A DNA stretch of 64,000 nt from Lentzea terrae. Its GTDB lineage: Bacteria; Actinomycetota; Actinomycetes; Mycobacteriales; Pseudonocardiaceae. The position numbers were made by a program, and so were the translations under genes. Positions 25,903 to 34,203 of the stretch are shown in pieces; position 1 is the stretch's first letter, and the number at the start of each line of letters is the position of its first letter. Under the pieces are notes generated by a model that worked only from the letters and a program-made list of their open reading frames with translations, was not told the origin of the DNA and did not search any database. The DNA lies in the NCBI RefSeq assembly GCF_003265345.1, contig NZ_QFWW01000020.1, positions 706,790 to 770,789 on the forward strand. The letters run 5' to 3'.

Positions 25903-26529
25903 TCAGCCCCTGAGCGCCAGGGCGAGCCGGACCGCGTCCGCGCGGGAGTGCAGGTCCGCCTTGGCGAACAGGTTGTTGATGTGCGTCTTCACGGTGGCCT
26001 CGCTGATGAACAGCCGCCGCGCGATCTCGCCGTTGCGCAGCCCTTCGCCGATCAGGTCGAGCACCTCGCGTTCTCGGGCGGTCAGGTCGACACCGGGCTG
26101 TTCGACGGGCCTGCGGCTGGCGAGGTCGAGCAACCGCAGCTGCACCGCGGGGTCGAGGATCGCGTTGCCGGCGTGGGCGGCCCGCACGGCCTGGATGATC
26201 GTGCCGCGGTCGGCGTCCTTGGTCAGGTAGCCGCGGGCGCCCGCGCGCAACGCCGCCAGGATCGACTCGTCGTCGTCGAAAGTGGTCAGCACGACGACCG
26301 GCAACTCGGGATTCGAGGCCCGCAACCGGCCGGTCGCCTCCGCGCCGCCCATGACCGGCATGTTGAGGTCCATCAGCACGACCTCCGGCTTCAGTTCCGC
26401 GACGGCCGCAAGGGCTTCCTGGCCGTTCGACGCGGTGCCGACGACGGTGACGTCCGGGTCGAGGTCGAGCATGACGGCGAGCCCGTCGCGGACCGCCGCC
26501 TGGTCGTCCACGATCAACAGCCTGATCAT
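25903..26529 (-). CDS. NarL/LuxR-family response regulator
   Basis: 208 aa. Receiver domain with acidic pocket DD (residues 8-9), phosphoacceptor Asp54 (VVLMDLNMP), Thr (VVLTTFDDD) and Lys (LTKDAD); C-terminal LuxR helix-turn-helix (VDLTAREREVLDLIGEGLRNGEIARRLFISEATVKTHINNLFAKADLHSRADAV). ATG overlaps the sensor kinase stop (ATGA), so both are made from one mRNA. Ends 4 bp from the convergent DUF6289-like gene. Target genes unknown; the pair may include the membrane gene upstream. Confidence 0.96.
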   Translation of the reverse strand: MIRLLIVDDQAAVRDGLAVMLDLDPDVTVVGTASNGQEALAAVAELKPEVVLMDLNMPVMGGAEATGRLRASNPELPVVVLTTFDDDESILAALRAGARGYLTKDADRGTIIQAVRAAHAGNAILDPAVQLRLLDLASRRPVEQPGVDLTAREREVLDLIGEGLRNGEIARRLFISEATVKTHINNLFAKADLHSRADAVRLALALRG

Positions 26530-27575
26530 CGCGGCAGCTCCATCCGCACCGTCCACCCTGGACCTTCCCGGCCCGCGAACAGCTTTCCACCCAGCAAAGC
26601 AGCCCGTTCCCTCATGCCCACCAGGCCCATTCCGCCACCCGGCTGCCCGTCCCCCGCTGAGCCGCTGTCGCTCACGGTCAGCCTGACCACCAACGGCTCG
26701 TACTCCAGCAACAGTTCCACGCCCGCGCCAGGCGCGTGCTTGTGCGCGTTGGTCAAGGCTTCCTGTGCGGCGCGGATGACGGCCTGTGCGATCTCGACGC
26801 GCACCGAGCCCACCCCGTTGACGTGGAACGACGCGCCGTGGCTCTCGGCGAGCCGTGCGAGCGTCTCCGGCAGCGGCTTTGGGTCCTCCCGCAACGCGTG
26901 CACCGCGCGCCGGGTTTCCTTCAGCCCGGACACCGCCAGCGCGCGTGCGCGCCGCACGGCTTCGTTGGCCTCGTCGGACTTGCCCGCGGCGTGCAGGGCG
27001 TCGGCCATGTCGAGCTGCACGGCGATACCGGACAGCGAATGCCCGACCACGTCGTGGATCTCGCGGGCGATCCGGCCGCGTTCCTCCAGTGCCGCCGCGT
27101 ATTCGGCGGCCGCGGCGCGTTCCCGCCGGATCAGGCCGAAGAACACCGGCAACCCGGCGGTGAGGCACAGCCACCACCGCGGCACGTCCGGCACGCCGAG
27201 CGCTTCCGCCAGCCACGCCGAGACCGTCGTGAGCAGCGAGCCCGTGACGGCCAGTGCGACGGAGATCCGCCTGGAGCCGAGCTGACGGCCGGCCGTGCTC
27301 GTCGCGAGGAACACGAACACCACCGCCGCGGTGTCCGGTGCCAGCGCGAACAACGGCGCGCTCGCCACCACGAACAACGTGACCAGCGCGACCTGTCCCG
27401 GTTGCGGCAGCCGGTCCAGCACGAACACGCACGCGACCGCCGCGGCGATCACCACGGCGGTCAGGGCCCAGGTCAGTTCCGGCAGGTGCGGCGGGCGCTC
27501 GGCCAGGTGCACGACGGTGATCGCGGCGAGCACCAGCGTCGCAAGCGGCCGGATCAGCTGGTCGGTGAACCTCAT
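26526..27575 (-). CDS. Sensor histidine kinase (HisKA_3 type)
   Basis: 349 aa. About five transmembrane segments in residues 10-150, no large extracellular sensor; HisKA_3 dimerisation domain with phosphoaccepting His174 (GRIAREIHDVVGHSLSGIAVQLDMA); ATPase domain with N-box (AQEALTNAHKHAP) and G-box (GGGMGLVGMRERAALLGG). Cognate partner is the response regulator downstream, coupled by ATGA. The membrane-embedded input suggests sensing within or near the membrane (family inference). Confidence 0.95.
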   Translation of the reverse strand: MRFTDQLIRPLATLVLAAITVVHLAERPPHLPELTWALTAVVIAAAVACVFVLDRLPQPGQVALVTLFVVASAPLFALAPDTAAVVFVFLATSTAGRQLGSRRISVALAVTGSLLTTVSAWLAEALGVPDVPRWWLCLTAGLPVFFGLIRRERAAAAEYAAALEERGRIAREIHDVVGHSLSGIAVQLDMADALHAAGKSDEANEAVRRARALAVSGLKETRRAVHALREDPKPLPETLARLAESHGASFHVNGVGSVRVEIAQAVIRAAQEALTNAHKHAPGAGVELLLEYEPLVVRLTVSDSGSAGDGQPGGGMGLVGMRERAALLGGKLFAGREGPGWTVRMELPR

Positions 27576-28093
27576 CGGGATGAATCATGCCCGTTCCCGT
27601 GCACCCTCTGCTGCCAGGAGTCGAGGAACGGTGACGTGCGGTGCGGTTCCCCGTTGCGGCCCTTCGACCACACGACCTGCCCACGCACCCGCACGGCCTT
27701 GGCCAGCACGACCAGCCCCTCGGCGAGCAGGCCCGCGCCGACCACGAGCATCAGGCCGTTGCTTCCGTTCGAGCTCGTCACGAACCCGAGGGCGAACCTC
27801 GCTCCGATGCTCGCTGCCCACACCGCGATCGTCATCGCCGTGTAGCGCAACATCACGATGCCGTCCTGCTCGTACGTGCGGATGGTCAGTCCGCGCAGCA
27901 GCCCGAACACCACGCTGAGCGCCGCGCTGACCGCGAGGGCCGCGGACAGCGAGGTCTGTGTCAGCCCGATCACGCCGAGCACGACCGGGAGCACCAGCAG
28001 CCGCTTCCCCTCTGCCGGCTCCCCCATCAGCCTGCGCGCCAGTACATAGCTGATCGCGGCGACGATCAGCACGATCTCAACAGTTCCGCTCAT
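27572..28093 (-). CDS. Membrane protein, unknown function
   Basis: 173 aa with about four transmembrane segments (VEIVLIVAAISYVLARRL; LLVLPVVLGVIGL; YTAMTIAVWAASIGARFAL; GLMLVVGAGLLAEGLVVLA) and a cytoplasmic, basic C-terminus. Stop overlaps the kinase start (ATGA), making it the first gene of a three-gene unit, so it could present a signal to the kinase or be its target. Layout recalls DUF1453/CcdC-like membrane proteins, but I do not claim membership. Confidence 0.8.
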   Translation of the reverse strand: MSGTVEIVLIVAAISYVLARRLMGEPAEGKRLLVLPVVLGVIGLTQTSLSAALAVSAALSVVFGLLRGLTIRTYEQDGIVMLRYTAMTIAVWAASIGARFALGFVTSSNGSNGLMLVVGAGLLAEGLVVLAKAVRVRGQVVWSKGRNGEPHRTSPFLDSWQQRVHGNGHDSSR

Positions 28094-28215
28094 GGCCTCA
28101 ACGCTAGGAATCCGGGCAGGTCAGCGCGTGGGCCCAGCGCCGTAGCCGGGGTGGAGATCCGTCTCCACCCGCTCGGCCGAGGTTGAGGGGCGGGGCGAAA
28201 CGGGTAAATCCGGTT

Positions 28216-28809
28216 ATGGAGTGGATCACTCGGCTGATGGAGGCGCTGGGCTCGCCCGGCGCCGGGCTCGCGGTCGCGCTGGAGAACGTGTTCCCGCCGG
28301 TGCCGAGCGAGGTGATCCTGCCGCTGGCCGGGTTCACCGCCGGCCAGGGCAAGATCTCGCTGTTCGCGGCGATCCTGTGGACCACCGCGGGTTCGGTCGT
28401 CGGCGCGCTGCTGTTGTACGGCCTGGGCCACTGGCTCGGGCTGGACCGGATGCGGCGGATCGCGGACAAGATGCCGTTCGTTTCGGTGTCCGATGTGGAC
28501 AAAGCCGACGAGTGGTTCGACAAGCACGGCAACATGGCCGTGTTCGTCGGGCGGATGGTGCCGGTGGTGCGGAGCCTGATCTCCATCCCGGCCGGGGTGT
28601 CCGGGATGCCGATCGCCCGGTTCACCCTCTACACCGCGGCCGGCAGCCTGGTGTGGAACTCCGCGCTGATCCTCGCGGGCTACTTTCTCGGTGAGAACTA
28701 CGAGCTGGTCGACCGCTACCTGGGCTGGGTCTCCACGGCGGTGCTGGCCGCGCTGGCCATCGCCATCGTCTGGTTCGTGGTCTCGCGTGTGAAGGCCCGT
28801 CGTTCGTAG
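28216..28809 (+). CDS. DedA-family membrane protein
   Basis: 197 aa. DedA/SNARE-associated family: ENVFPPVPSEVILPLAGF near residue 23 (family hallmark with the acidic/proline membrane motif), YGLGHWLGLDRM, FVGRMVPVVRSLISIPAGVSGMPIARF (the G-R-x-x-P...R..I..PAG motif). The family acts as lipid carrier recyclers (undecaprenyl phosphate or phospholipid flipping). ATG at 28216 chosen as the first Met that precedes the conserved region. The last 94 bp overlap the convergent MFS gene. Confidence 0.93.
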   Translation: MEWITRLMEALGSPGAGLAVALENVFPPVPSEVILPLAGFTAGQGKISLFAAILWTTAGSVVGALLLYGLGHWLGLDRMRRIADKMPFVSVSDVDKADEWFDKHGNMAVFVGRMVPVVRSLISIPAGVSGMPIARFTLYTAAGSLVWNSALILAGYFLGENYELVDRYLGWVSTAVLAALAIAIVWFVVSRVKARRS

Positions 28810-29942
28810 ATCACCGACGCCAGCGCGATCGCCAGTCCTGCCAACGAAAGCGCCACGCCGACCCAGGCCGTTGACGTGTAGCCCCAGCCCGCCGCGATCG
28901 CCAGCCCGCCGAGCCACGCACCCGCGCCGTTGGCGACGTTGAGCGACGAGTGGTTCGACGACGACGCGAGCGACGGCGCGTCCGGCGAGGCATCCATCAG
29001 CCGGATCTGCAGCGCGGCGGCCAGGATCTGCACCACGAACCCGAGCAGGAACAGGTTCGTGAACAGGAACGCGGGAATGGTCGCGGTCAGTCCGAAGAGG
29101 ACCAGGATCAGGCAGACCGCGACCAGGCCGCCGAACACCGAGCCCAGCGCGGACCGGTCCACGAACCGGCCGCCGAACGTGGCGCCGAGCGTCATGCCGA
29201 GCCCGAACACCGCGAGCATCCACGGCACCGCCGACTGGGAGAGCCCGGCGACCTCGGTGGTCAACGGGGCGACGTAGGAGTAGACGGCGAACATGCCGCC
29301 GAAGCCGATCATGCCGGTGAAGATCGCGAACCACACCGTCGGCCGGCCGAACGCGCGGACCTCGCCCTTCATCGACGCGCCTTCGACCTTGGGCACCCTC
29401 GGCACCCACGCCGCGATCGCCGCCGCCGTGACCAACGCGATCACCGCCACCGCCAGGTACGCCGTACGCCACCCGATCTGCTGCCCCGCGGCCGTTGCCA
29501 GCGGTACGCCAACAAGGTTCGCCACAGTCAGTCCGACCATCACACGCGCAACAGCCGTGCCGCGCCGTTCGGGAGCCACGAGCGTCGCCGCCACCACCGC
29601 CGCGATGCCAAAGAACGCACCGTGCGGCAGCCCGGCGACAAACCGCGCCACGAGCAGCAACGTCTTGTCCTGCGCCGCAGCACTCAGGCCGTTGCCCAGC
29701 GCCACCGCGAGCATCAAACCGATGAGCATGCCCTTGCGCGACAACTTCGCCCCGAGCACCGCGATCAACGGCGCCCCCACCACAACCCCGGCGGCGTAGA
29801 GACTGATCGCGTGGCTCGCCTCGTAGTCGGGAATCCGGAACGTCTCCGCGATCTGCGGCAACAGCCCCATCGTCGCGAACTCGGTCGTACCGATGCCGAA
29901 CCCGCCGAGCGCGAGCGCGGTCATGGCGCGAGTCGTGTTCAA
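28716..29942 (-). CDS. MFS exporter (AraJ/arabinose-efflux-like)
   Basis: 408 aa counted from TTG at 29942, which lies just after a GGGGGAG; ATG at 29924 (MTALALGGFGIGTTEFATMGLLPQIA) is equally consistent with family length. Twelve hydrophobic segments with MFS motif A between helices 2 and 3 (GAKLSRKGML), and ARFVAGLPHGAFFGIAAVVAATLVAPERRG. Related to AraJ, YdhP and actinomycete drug exporters; substrate not predictable. The promoter region holds TTCTGA (29999-30004, minus) and TAAAAT (29975-29980, minus) with an 18-bp spacer. Confidence 0.9.
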   Translation of the reverse strand: MNTTRAMTALALGGFGIGTTEFATMGLLPQIAETFRIPDYEASHAISLYAAGVVVGAPLIAVLGAKLSRKGMLIGLMLAVALGNGLSAAAQDKTLLLVARFVAGLPHGAFFGIAAVVAATLVAPERRGTAVARVMVGLTVANLVGVPLATAAGQQIGWRTAYLAVAVIALVTAAAIAAWVPRVPKVEGASMKGEVRAFGRPTVWFAIFTGMIGFGGMFAVYSYVAPLTTEVAGLSQSAVPWMLAVFGLGMTLGATFGGRFVDRSALGSVFGGLVAVCLILVLFGLTATIPAFLFTNLFLLGFVVQILAAALQIRLMDASPDAPSLASSSNHSSLNVANGAGAWLGGLAIAAGWGYTSTAWVGVALSLAGLAIALASVIYERRAFTRETTNQTMAMASAASTAVETQPR

Positions 29943-30253
29943 AGCTCCCCCGAAGTTAGTTAGCTACCGGAACGATTTTACGGCCGTTCTGACGCGCTTC
30001 AGAAGCCTTACCGGCGGTGCCGCTGCTCACACGCTTCTCCGGCGCGACGGAGATCACCGGCACCGCAAGACCACCGCCGGCCAGCAGCGCGCCGCACCCC
30101 TGCCTACGCCGCACCCCACACCGCCCGCCATGCCCTCCACTCCTGGGCCCCACCGCCCCACGCCCCGCCGCACCAACCACCCCTCACCCCACCCCCATCA
30201 CGCAAAGAAGGCCGGCCCCACAACGGGGACCGGCCTTCTCGGCTAGCGGTGGA
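29943..30253. other. 311-bp intergenic region: MFS promoter, C-rich tract, terminator
   Basis: Contains the minus-strand promoter of the MFS gene near 29975-30004, a C-rich/G-poor stretch at 30090-30200 with at least six runs of four or more C, and the hairpin at 30206-30239. No gene is seen. Confidence 0.6.
30206..30239 (-). terminator. Rho-independent-type hairpin after carbonic anhydrase gene
   Basis: Arms AGAAGGCCGG and CCGGCCTTCT are perfectly complementary, with inner CCCC/GGGG pairs around a short loop, starting 15 bp after the carbonic anhydrase stop. Downstream on the minus strand comes only a short T run (CTTTG). It is also long enough to stop transcription from the MFS side. Confidence 0.75.
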
Positions 30254-30991
30254 TCAGATGCGCGGAACCTCGACCAAGGTCCGCCCGTTGAGCGGCTGCG
30301 TAGCGCGAGCGTTGCCCGAGCTGAACAGCCCCTTGAAGCGCGCGATGGTCACGGCCGTCACGTGCTGCGGGCTGGTGAGGTACCACTCGACGCCCTCGGT
30401 GAACGGCGCCGTGGTGAGCGAGCCGGTGTAGTGCAGCGTCTGGTCGTTGTAGGCCGGAAGCAACCGGTTGAGGTTGATCGGCTCGATGTCGACCGGGTCG
30501 CCGCACTCCGGCGCGAGCTTCGCCAGGACGTCGTCCACCACCGAGTGCGGGCCGACGACCAGCGGGACGCCGACGACCAGCAGCTTGCCCTCCGCACTGC
30601 GGTGGACGAGATGCATCTCGAGCGGGGTGTTGCGGCCGCCGAACTTGTGCTCGGACGGCGTGTGGAAGTGGAACTGCACCAGGTCGTACCTGGTGCCGCC
30701 GACGGTGACGTGGCCGGCGCCTGGCTGGACCTCCGCCTCCTCGGTCTCCTCGTGGTCGCGGGTCGTGCAGCCGTTCGGCTTGTCCGCGTCCTTGCGGATG
30801 TACTTCAACTCCAGCGCGGAGGACCCGTACGTGACGTCGAGCTTGGGCGCGTGCGGGTCGAACCGGATCGCGTCGGCCGTGACGTTGACGGGGCTTTGCT
30901 TCGGTGTCCCCGACTCAGCCGTGCCGACCGCGAAGAAGGACGCGGAGAGCACCAGCGGAAGAAGAGCCGGAAGGGACCGTCTTAAGTTCAT
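30254..30991 (-). CDS. Exported alpha-type carbonic anhydrase
   Basis: 245 aa from ATG at 30991 with signal peptide (MNLRRSLPALLPLVLSASFFAVGTA). Hydrates CO2 to bicarbonate outside the membrane. Zinc ligands are seen in VQFHFHTPSEHKFGG (His108, His110) and EMHLVHRS (His127); QSPVNV at the N-terminus and RLLPAYNDQTLHYTGSLTTAPFTEGVEWYL are family signatures. Two cysteines (CTTRDHE, PECGDPV) could form the disulfide usual in bacterial alpha enzymes. Alpha types are less common than beta types in actinomycetes. Divergent from the beta-lactamase-fold tandem. Confidence 0.95.
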   Translation of the reverse strand: MNLRRSLPALLPLVLSASFFAVGTAESGTPKQSPVNVTADAIRFDPHAPKLDVTYGSSALELKYIRKDADKPNGCTTRDHEETEEAEVQPGAGHVTVGGTRYDLVQFHFHTPSEHKFGGRNTPLEMHLVHRSAEGKLLVVGVPLVVGPHSVVDDVLAKLAPECGDPVDIEPINLNRLLPAYNDQTLHYTGSLTTAPFTEGVEWYLTSPQHVTAVTIARFKGLFSSGNARATQPLNGRTLVEVPRI

Positions 30992-31103
30992 TGCCCCACT
31001 TTTCACCCGATCGAGTGAAAAGGGGAGACAAGTGTGGCCACGCTCTCACAGTTCCGAATTCGTTCCGGTCTCAATTGGCGGCCAACCCCTATAGGGTCTT
31101 TCC

Positions 31104-32363
31104 GTGGGGTGGAATCCGACTGAACTGATTCAGCGGCACAACGTGCCGGGCGCGCAGGTCGCGGTGCTGGTCAACGGCATGATCGAGGAGCACGCGGCGG
31201 GCGTGCTGAGCCTCCGGACGCGAATCGAGACGACGACCGACTCGGTGTTCCAGATCGGCTCGATCACGAAGATCTGGACGTCGACGTTGGCCCAGAAATT
31301 GGTGAACGAAGGCGTACTTGATCTCGATTGTCCGATTCGTCAGTATTTGCCAGAATTCAAAATGAGCGACGCCATCACGGCGCGGCACTTGCTCGCCCAC
31401 ACGAGCGGTATCGATGGCAACCACTTCACCGACACCGGCCTCGACGACGCCGCCATCGCGCGATTCGTCGCCACCCTGTCCCCCGCCGACCAGCTCTTCC
31501 CGCCCGGCACGATGTTCTCCTACAGCAACACCGGGTTCGCCGTGCTCGGCCGACTCATCGAAGTGCTGCACGACAAGCCGTTCCACGACGTCCTGCGCGA
31601 AGAGCTCGTCACGCCGCTAGGCCTGCAAACCGTCTCCACCAACGCCTACGAGGCGATCCTGCACCGCGCCGCCGTGGGCCACGAAGCCGTCAACGGCGCG
31701 CTCACCCCCGTCAAGACGTGGGCGCTCGCCTACTCCAACGCCCCCGGCGGCGCGCAACTCGCGATGAGCGCCCACGACCTGCTCGCGTTCATCCGCCTGC
31801 ACCTCACCGACTTCGCCGAGCTGCGCGAACCCCAGGTGGACGTACCCCCGAACGTCGGCCCACCGCAGTGGGGACTCGGCTGGATGCTGTACGGCGACGG
31901 CGTCGTCGGCCACACCGGCACCACCATCGGCCAGAAGGCGTTCCTGCGGGTCGTCCCGGACAAGGGCGTCGCAGTCGCCGTCCTGACCAACGGCCTCGGC
32001 GGCGCCCCGCTGGCCCACGAGGTCATCACCGACACCCTGCGCGAGCTCGCCGGCGTCGAAACCCCGCCCCGCCACACCCCACCAGCCGACCCCGCCCCGG
32101 TCGAAGACTGGATGACCGGCACCTACCGCGGCACCACGGTCGACTACACCATCGCCAAGGAGAACGACCGGGCGTTCATCAGCTACACCTCGCGCGACGG
32201 CACCGAGCTCCACGACCGCGCCGAGATCGTCCGCTTCGACGACACCTCGATCATCACGCTGGAGCCGGACTTCGGCACCCACTACGTCCTCACGTTCGTC
32301 GGCCGCGACGACGAAGGCCGGGCGAAGTTCCTCCACAACACCAACGCCCTGCCCAGGACATGA
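31104..32363 (+). CDS. Beta-lactamase-fold serine hydrolase, copy 1
   Basis: 419 aa, GTG at 31104. Class C/DD-peptidase fold: catalytic S-x-x-K in GSITKIW (Ser53, Lys56), YSN motif (YSNTGFAVLGRLIEV), and late HTG (GHTGTTIGQKA). No signal peptide, so cytoplasmic, more likely an esterase or peptidase than an antibiotic-inactivating enzyme. A TATAGG sequence ends about 8 bp before the GTG, so the mRNA may be leaderless. Partner of a tandem paralog whose ATG overlaps this stop (ATGA). Confidence 0.92.
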   Translation: MGWNPTELIQRHNVPGAQVAVLVNGMIEEHAAGVLSLRTRIETTTDSVFQIGSITKIWTSTLAQKLVNEGVLDLDCPIRQYLPEFKMSDAITARHLLAHTSGIDGNHFTDTGLDDAAIARFVATLSPADQLFPPGTMFSYSNTGFAVLGRLIEVLHDKPFHDVLREELVTPLGLQTVSTNAYEAILHRAAVGHEAVNGALTPVKTWALAYSNAPGGAQLAMSAHDLLAFIRLHLTDFAELREPQVDVPPNVGPPQWGLGWMLYGDGVVGHTGTTIGQKAFLRVVPDKGVAVAVLTNGLGGAPLAHEVITDTLRELAGVETPPRHTPPADPAPVEDWMTGTYRGTTVDYTIAKENDRAFISYTSRDGTELHDRAEIVRFDDTSIITLEPDFGTHYVLTFVGRDDEGRAKFLHNTNALPRT

Positions 32364-33580
32364 ACCTCCGCGAGCTCCTCGAGAAGCACGACGTGCCGGG
32401 CGCACAGGTCGCCGTGCTCGACAACGGCGAGATCCACGACGAGGCCGCCGGCGTGCTCAGCCGGCACACGCAGGTCGAGACCACGACCGATGCCATCTTC
32501 AAGATCGGCTCGATCACCAAGATCTGGACGGCCACCCTCGTCCAGCAACTGGCCGACGAAGGCGCGCTGGACCTCGACCGTCCACTCAGGACCTACCTGC
32601 CCGGCTTCCGGCTGAGCGACCCCGAAGCCACGGCCACCGTCACCGCCAGGCACCTGCTCACCCACACCAGCGGCATCGCCCCCAACCACTTCACCGACAC
32701 GAGCAGCATCGAGGAGTTCGTCACCGCTCTCGCCGACGAAGAGCACCTCCTCCCGCCCGGCACCGTGCACTCCTACTCCAACAGCGGGTTCGTGGTGCTC
32801 GGCCGACTCATCGAAGTGCTGCGCGACAAGCCGTTCCACGACGTACTGCGCGACAACCTCGTCACGCCACTAGGCCTGAACGCGGTCGCCACCGACGTGT
32901 ACGAAGCGATCCTGCACCGCGTCGCCGTAGGACATGTGCGGACGACACCCACGAAGAAGTGGGCGGTCTCGTACCAGACCGCGCCCAGCGGCTCTCACCT
33001 CGCGATGAGCGCCCACGACCTGCTCACCTTCGTCCGCCACCACCTCACCGACCCAGCCCTCGCTGCACTGCGCGAACCCCAGCTCGACGTCCCGGACTTC
33101 GGCGAAGGCGTCGTCGGCTGGGCACTCGCCTGGATGCGCTACCCCGGCGGCGTCCTCGGCCACACCGGCGTCTCCAAGGGACAGAAAGCTTTCCTGCGGG
33201 TGGTCCCGGCGACCGGACTGGCCGTGGCCGTGCTGACCAACAGCACCAACGGCGTCCCGCTCGCCTACGAGATCTTCAACGCGGCCGGCATCGAAACGCC
33301 ACCCCTACCCGTGCCACCAAAGAACCCAGCCCCGATCGACGACTGGATGCGCGGCACCTACCGCAACCCGTTGTACGACATCACCCTCGACGGCACATCC
33401 CTGACCTACCGCGCGCGCACCGAGCTGTTCCCCGGCAAGCCAAGCGTCGAGGTCGTTCGCCTGGGCGAGCGCACGATCATCACCACGGGCAGCCACGAAG
33501 TCATGTCCCTGATCGGTTCCGACGAACACGGTCGCGCCAAGTACCTGCACAACGGCGCCGCGGCGTACAGGATTGCCTGA
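32360..33580 (+). CDS. Beta-lactamase-fold serine hydrolase, copy 2
   Basis: 406 aa, closely related to the gene before it (shared DVPGAQVAVL, IGSITKIWT, ARHLL.HTSGI, YSN.GF.VLGRLIEVL.DKPFHDVLR). Catalytic SITK, YSN (YSNSGF) and GHTG (GVLGHTGVSKGQKAFL) all kept, so probably active. The copies differ mainly in the C-terminal quarter (TELFPGKPSVEV), which may alter specificity. Ends in TGATG with the next gene. Tandem duplication inferred from identity and order. Confidence 0.92.
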   Translation: MNLRELLEKHDVPGAQVAVLDNGEIHDEAAGVLSRHTQVETTTDAIFKIGSITKIWTATLVQQLADEGALDLDRPLRTYLPGFRLSDPEATATVTARHLLTHTSGIAPNHFTDTSSIEEFVTALADEEHLLPPGTVHSYSNSGFVVLGRLIEVLRDKPFHDVLRDNLVTPLGLNAVATDVYEAILHRVAVGHVRTTPTKKWAVSYQTAPSGSHLAMSAHDLLTFVRHHLTDPALAALREPQLDVPDFGEGVVGWALAWMRYPGGVLGHTGVSKGQKAFLRVVPATGLAVAVLTNSTNGVPLAYEIFNAAGIETPPLPVPPKNPAPIDDWMRGTYRNPLYDITLDGTSLTYRARTELFPGKPSVEVVRLGERTIITTGSHEVMSLIGSDEHGRAKYLHNGAAAYRIA

Positions 33581-33930
33581 TGGTCACCGTCGCCGACATC
33601 CGTGCCGTGGCGCTGTCGTTGCCGCGCACCACCGAACACCTGATCCGCGACCGGGTGAAGTTCCGCGTGGGCCAGATCGTCTACGCGGCCCTCTCCCGCG
33701 ACGAAACCGTGCTCGGCTTCGGCTATCCGCGCGAGGAACGCGAGGCCCTGGTCGCGAGCGACCCGGTCAAGTTCGCGTTCCCGAGCCAGTCCGACATGCG
33801 GTTCCAGTGGGTGCACGCCTCGATGGCCGAGCTCGACGTCGAGGAGATGACCGAGCTCGTCGTCGGTGCTTGGACCATGTGCGTGCCCAAGAAGGTCATC
33901 CGCGCCCACCTCGGTGAGGACTACCTTTAG
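33580..33930 (+). CDS. MmcQ/YjbR-family protein
   Basis: 116 aa, ATG overlapping the previous stop by one base, so part of the same transcript. MmcQ/YjbR DNA-binding-like fold: VTVADIRAVALSLPRTTEHLIRDRVKFRVGQIVYAALSRDE, LVASDPVKFAFPSQSDMRFQWVHASMAEL, VVGAWTMCVPKKVIRAH. Biological role unknown. The final 35 bp overlap the end of the convergent small gene at 33896. Confidence 0.9.
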   Translation: MVTVADIRAVALSLPRTTEHLIRDRVKFRVGQIVYAALSRDETVLGFGYPREEREALVASDPVKFAFPSQSDMRFQWVHASMAELDVEEMTELVVGAWTMCVPKKVIRAHLGEDYL

Positions 33931-34195
33931 TCAACACTGAAGCTATAGAGCTGACCGTCACGCGTTCCTGGGTCCGTTGCAGCGCAACGACTCCAGGCGA
34001 CAGCCAGGCAACCGGCTGATCCCACGGCCAGTCGCGGAACGCGAGGTGGACGCCCTCCGGCTCGCCGCCCGTCCGCAGCCACGAGTCGACGTCGACGAGG
34101 TCGCCGGGCAGGAACCCGATCGGGAACGGCGTCGTCGTCGCGGTGTGAACGTGGTCGCGGTCCAGGCTCAGCACCACCTCACCGGAGGCGGCCAA
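33896..34195 (-). CDS. Small hypothetical protein
   Basis: 99 aa. TTG start at 34195 preceded by AGGGG five bases away and 8 bp after the stop of the metallo-beta-lactamase-fold gene, so it would be the second gene of that operon. Composition is normal for the genome (SLDRDHVHTATTTPFPIGFLPGDLVDVDSWLR, then PWDQPVAWLSPGVVALQR). No family recognised; the beta-strand-rich pattern is consistent with a small globular domain. The 3' overlap with the MmcQ gene weakens the case somewhat. Confidence 0.55.
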   Translation of the reverse strand: MAASGEVVLSLDRDHVHTATTTPFPIGFLPGDLVDVDSWLRTGGEPEGVHLAFRDWPWDQPVAWLSPGVVALQRTQERVTVSSIASVLTKGSPHRGGRG

Positions 34196-34203
34196 ACGGA
34201 CCC

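Noticed and set aside
30040..30240. Short proline/arginine-rich frames in the C-rich tract
   Set aside because: Composition follows directly from the C runs; no start signal and the tract ends in a terminator.
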